From Gammaproteobacteria bacterium (GTDB lineage: Bacteria > Pseudomonadota > Gammaproteobacteria > Steroidobacterales > GCA-2729495): 39,575 bases of DNA. Position numbers and translations under genes: made by a program. Below, in pieces: positions 33,960 to 39,575 of the stretch. The first letter of the stretch is position 1; the number at the start of each line of letters is the position of its first letter. The notes below the pieces were generated by a model that was not told the DNA's origin, searched no databases, and saw nothing but the letters and a program-made list of their open reading frames with translations. The DNA lies in assembly GCA_020853135.1 (NCBI GenBank), contig JADYZO010000021.1:1-39575 (forward strand). The letters run 5' to 3'.

Positions 33960-35404
33960 GCACCGGCGGCTGGGAGGCCGTCATCGGGCTGGAGATCCAC
34001 GCCCAGCTCGCCACGCGCTCGAAGATCTTCTCCGGCGCGGCCACCGCCTACGGGGCACCGCCCAATACCCAGGCCTGCCTGGTGGACCTCGGCTACCCCG
34101 GCGTCCTGCCCGTGCTGAACGCCGCGGCGCTGCGCCTGGCGGTGCGCTTCGGGCTGGCGGTGGGCGCCGGCATCGCGCCCCGCTCGGTCTTTGCCCGCAA
34201 GAATTACTTCTACCCGGACCTGCCCAAGGGCTACCAGATCAGCCAGTACGAGCTGCCGGTGGTGCAGGGCGGCGCGGTGCGCATCACGCTCGATGACGGC
34301 AGCGGGAAGACGGTGCGCCTGACCCGCGCCCACCTCGAGGAGGATGCCGGCAAGTCCCTGCACGAGAACTTCCACGGCCTCTCGGGCATCGACCTCAACC
34401 GTGCCGGCACGCCGCTCCTGGAAATCGTCTCCGAACCGGACCTGCGTTCGGCGAAGGAGGCGGCCGCCTACATGCGCAAGATCCACCAGCTGGTGCGCTG
34501 GATCGGCATCTGCGATGGCAACATGCAGGAAGGCTCCTTCCGCGGCGATGCCAACGTGTCGGTGCGCCCGGCGGGCAGCACGCAGCTCGGCACCCGCACC
34601 GAGATCACGAACCTCAACAGCTTCCGCTTCCTCGAGCGCGCCATCGAGTTCGAGATCGGGCGGCAGACCGGGGTGCTGGAGGACGGCGGGCGCATCGTGC
34701 AGGAGACGCGGCTCTACGACCCGGACCGGGACGAGACGCGTCCGATGCGCAGCAAGGAAGAGGCCAACGATTACCGCTACTTCCCCGACCCGGACCTGCT
34801 GCCGCTGGAGATCAGCGAGGCGGCCATCGAGGAGGTGCGTGCCGCCATGCCCGAGCTGCCCGACGCCAAGGCGGCGCGCTTCACGGCGGAGTGCGGCCTC
34901 GGTGCAGCCGATGCCGCCCTGCTCACCGCCAGCCGCGAGATCGCGGACTACTACGAGGCCGTGGTGGCGGCGCTGGGTGCCGGCCAGGCGCGGCTGGCGG
35001 CGACCTGGGTCAATGGCGAACTGGCCGCGGCGCTCAACCGCGACGGGCTCGGCATCGAGGCGGCACGGGTCGACCCGGTGGCCCTCGCGGGTCTGCTCGG
35101 GCGCATCGCCGACGACACCATCTCCGGCAAGATCGCCAAGGAAGTCTTCGAGGCCATGTGGGCCGGCGAGGGCGGGGCCGATGCGATCATCGACCGGAAG
35201 GGCCTGCGCCAGATCACCGACACGGGCGCCCTCGAGCAGGTGATCGACCAGGTGATCGCCGCCCACCCGGGCCAGCTGGCTGACTACCGCGCGGGCAAGG
35301 ACAAGCTCTTTGGTTTCTTCGTCGGCCAGGTGATGAAGGCCACCCAGGGCAAAGGCAACCCGGCCCAGGTGAACGGGCTGTTGCGCAGGAAGCTCGGCTC
35401 CTGA
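33956..35404 (+). CDS. gatB: Asp-tRNA(Asn)/Glu-tRNA(Gln) amidotransferase subunit B
   Basis: A 482-residue transamidase subunit that binds the mischarged tRNA and activates its side chain with ATP. Signatures are [17 protein letters not shown] at the start, [16 protein letters not shown], the [12 protein letters not shown] segment, [17 protein letters not shown] and [13 protein letters not shown]. The C-terminal helical and YqeY-like tail (from about residue 330) is complete to [11 protein letters not shown]. The ATG at 33956 sits in ATGA with the gatA stop; an upstream in-frame start at 33899 would lie inside gatA. Confidence 0.98.
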   Translation: MSTGGWEAVIGLEIHAQLATRSKIFSGAATAYGAPPNTQACLVDLGYPGVLPVLNAAALRLAVRFGLAVGAGIAPRSVFARKNYFYPDLPKGYQISQYELPVVQGGAVRITLDDGSGKTVRLTRAHLEEDAGKSLHENFHGLSGIDLNRAGTPLLEIVSEPDLRSAKEAAAYMRKIHQLVRWIGICDGNMQEGSFRGDANVSVRPAGSTQLGTRTEITNLNSFRFLERAIEFEIGRQTGVLEDGGRIVQETRLYDPDRDETRPMRSKEEANDYRYFPDPDLLPLEISEAAIEEVRAAMPELPDAKAARFTAECGLGAADAALLTASREIADYYEAVVAALGAGQARLAATWVNGELAAALNRDGLGIEAARVDPVALAGLLGRIADDTISGKIAKEVFEAMWAGEGGADAIIDRKGLRQITDTGALEQVIDQVIAAHPGQLADYRAGKDKLFGFFVGQVMKATQGKGNPAQVNGLLRRKLGS

Positions 35405-35427
35405 CATCCGCCCGCCGGGCGACTGCT

Positions 35428-35453
35428 CCCGACCCCGACCCCGACCCCGGCCC
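35428..35453 (-). repeat. G-quadruplex-type tandem repeat after gatB
   Basis: The plus strand has runs CCC, CCCC, CCCC, CCCC and CCC at 35428-30, 33-36, 39-42, 45-48 and 51-53, each separated by exactly two bases (GA, GA, GA, GG). The minus strand therefore has five G-runs with 2-nt loops, which meets the standard G-quadruplex pattern. It lies 24 bp after the gatB stop. A small stem (CCCGG at 35446 with CCGGG at 35458) overlaps it. No T-tract terminator is present. Confidence 0.75.
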
Positions 35454-35546
35454 TGGTCCGGGTTCCGGCTCTGGCCCCCACCCCGCTTCTCCCTCTGCTC
35501 CGGTAGACCCGGAATATTCAGCATTATGGAAATCAGGAGATTTTTA

Positions 35547-35564
35547 TATAAAGATTTCCTTATA
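35547..35564. promoter_or_regulatory. 18-bp near-palindromic operator overlapping the -10 box
   Basis: TATAAAGA at 35547-35554 and TCCTTATA at 35557-35564 are reverse complements with one mismatch and a 2-bp centre. Short AT-rich palindromes of this kind are usual ArsR-family sites. It covers the first four bases of the -10 at 35561, so bound repressor would block RNA polymerase. The likely ligand is the product of the gene directly downstream (autoregulation, inferred). Confidence 0.55.
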
Positions 35565-35566
35565 AT
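35561..35566 (+). promoter_or_regulatory. Consensus -10 (TATAAT) six bases before an ATG
   Basis: TATAAT ends at 35566 and the ATG begins at 35573. Transcription 7 nt downstream of the -10 would start at the A of ATG, giving a leaderless mRNA. The intervening bases are GAAAAA, with no Shine-Dalgarno. An alternative -10 (TATAAA at 35547) would give a leader of about 14 nt. This region is strikingly AT-rich for the window. Confidence 0.55.
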
Positions 35567-35572
35567 GAAAAA

Positions 35573-39575
<4,003 letters not shown>

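Noticed and set aside
35513-35520. GAATATTC palindrome upstream of the ArsR-methyltransferase gene as a second operator
   Set aside because: Only 8 bp, different from the palindrome at 35547-35564, and 40 bp away from the promoter; not enough evidence.

Overview
The window is a high-GC (about 70% G+C by eye) gammaproteobacterial chromosome segment made almost entirely of conserved housekeeping genes. Three syntenic blocks support this placement: lptD-surA-pdxA-rsmA-apaG-apaH, lgt-thyA, and mreBCD-mrdA-rodA-mltB-rlpA-dac-dat-ybeD-lipB with gatCAB divergent from mreB. The order resembles Pseudomonas and Xanthomonas-type gammaproteobacteria more than enterics. The presence of gatCAB and of a class IV D-amino-acid-type aminotransferase beside the PBP5 gene also fits. 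I cannot name a genus from the sequence alone.

Layout. 1-110: last codons of an IS3-family transposase. 207-5843: a looser accessory-like stretch holding an orphan secreted protein, a CopD-like membrane protein, a sterol-desaturase-type di-iron enzyme on the minus strand, a rhodanese, a COG4705-like membrane protein with four internal repeats, a DUF488 protein, an MgtC/SapB protein, a DUF2007-like protein and a CcdC/DUF1453-like membrane protein. 5888-8514 (plus): Gdx/SugE guanidinium exporter, HAD 5'-nucleotidase, lgt, thyA. 8532-12865 (minus): RND pump and adaptor without an outer-membrane partner. 12938-20427 (minus): the lptD-to-apaH operon, carrying an extra class II glutamine amidotransferase between rsmA and apaG. 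20552-21199 (plus): murU, without its usual partner amgK. 21430-32036 (minus): ten consecutive cell-wall and elongasome genes from mreB to mltB, rlpA, dac, dat, ybeD and lipB, with small gaps or overlaps. 32190-35404 (plus): gatCAB. 35573-39575 (plus): an ArsR-methyltransferase fusion, metF and the first ~719 codons of metH, which runs off the window.

How the genes work together. MreBCD, PBP2 and RodA form the rod-shape elongation machine; MltB, RlpA and the PBP5-like carboxypeptidase trim its peptidoglycan; MurU recycles MurNAc; LptD and SurA build the outer membrane; Lgt lipidates lipoproteins such as RlpA and the RND adaptor. ThyA, MetF and MetH belong to folate one-carbon metabolism, and the ArsR-methyltransferase is well placed to control the methionine cycle.

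No tRNA, rRNA, CRISPR array, phage or defence cassette was seen, and no gene-free stretch exceeds 300 bases. I found no convincing new multi-gene system. The less explained signals are non-coding: a perfect 28-bp inverted repeat between murU and lipB, a perfect 19-bp inverted repeat filling the mreB-mreC gap, a dyad at the predicted mreB transcript start, a G-quadruplex-type repeat after gatB, and two promoters whose -10 boxes sit exactly 6 nt before an ATG, predicting leaderless mRNAs for gdx and the ArsR-methyltransferase gene.
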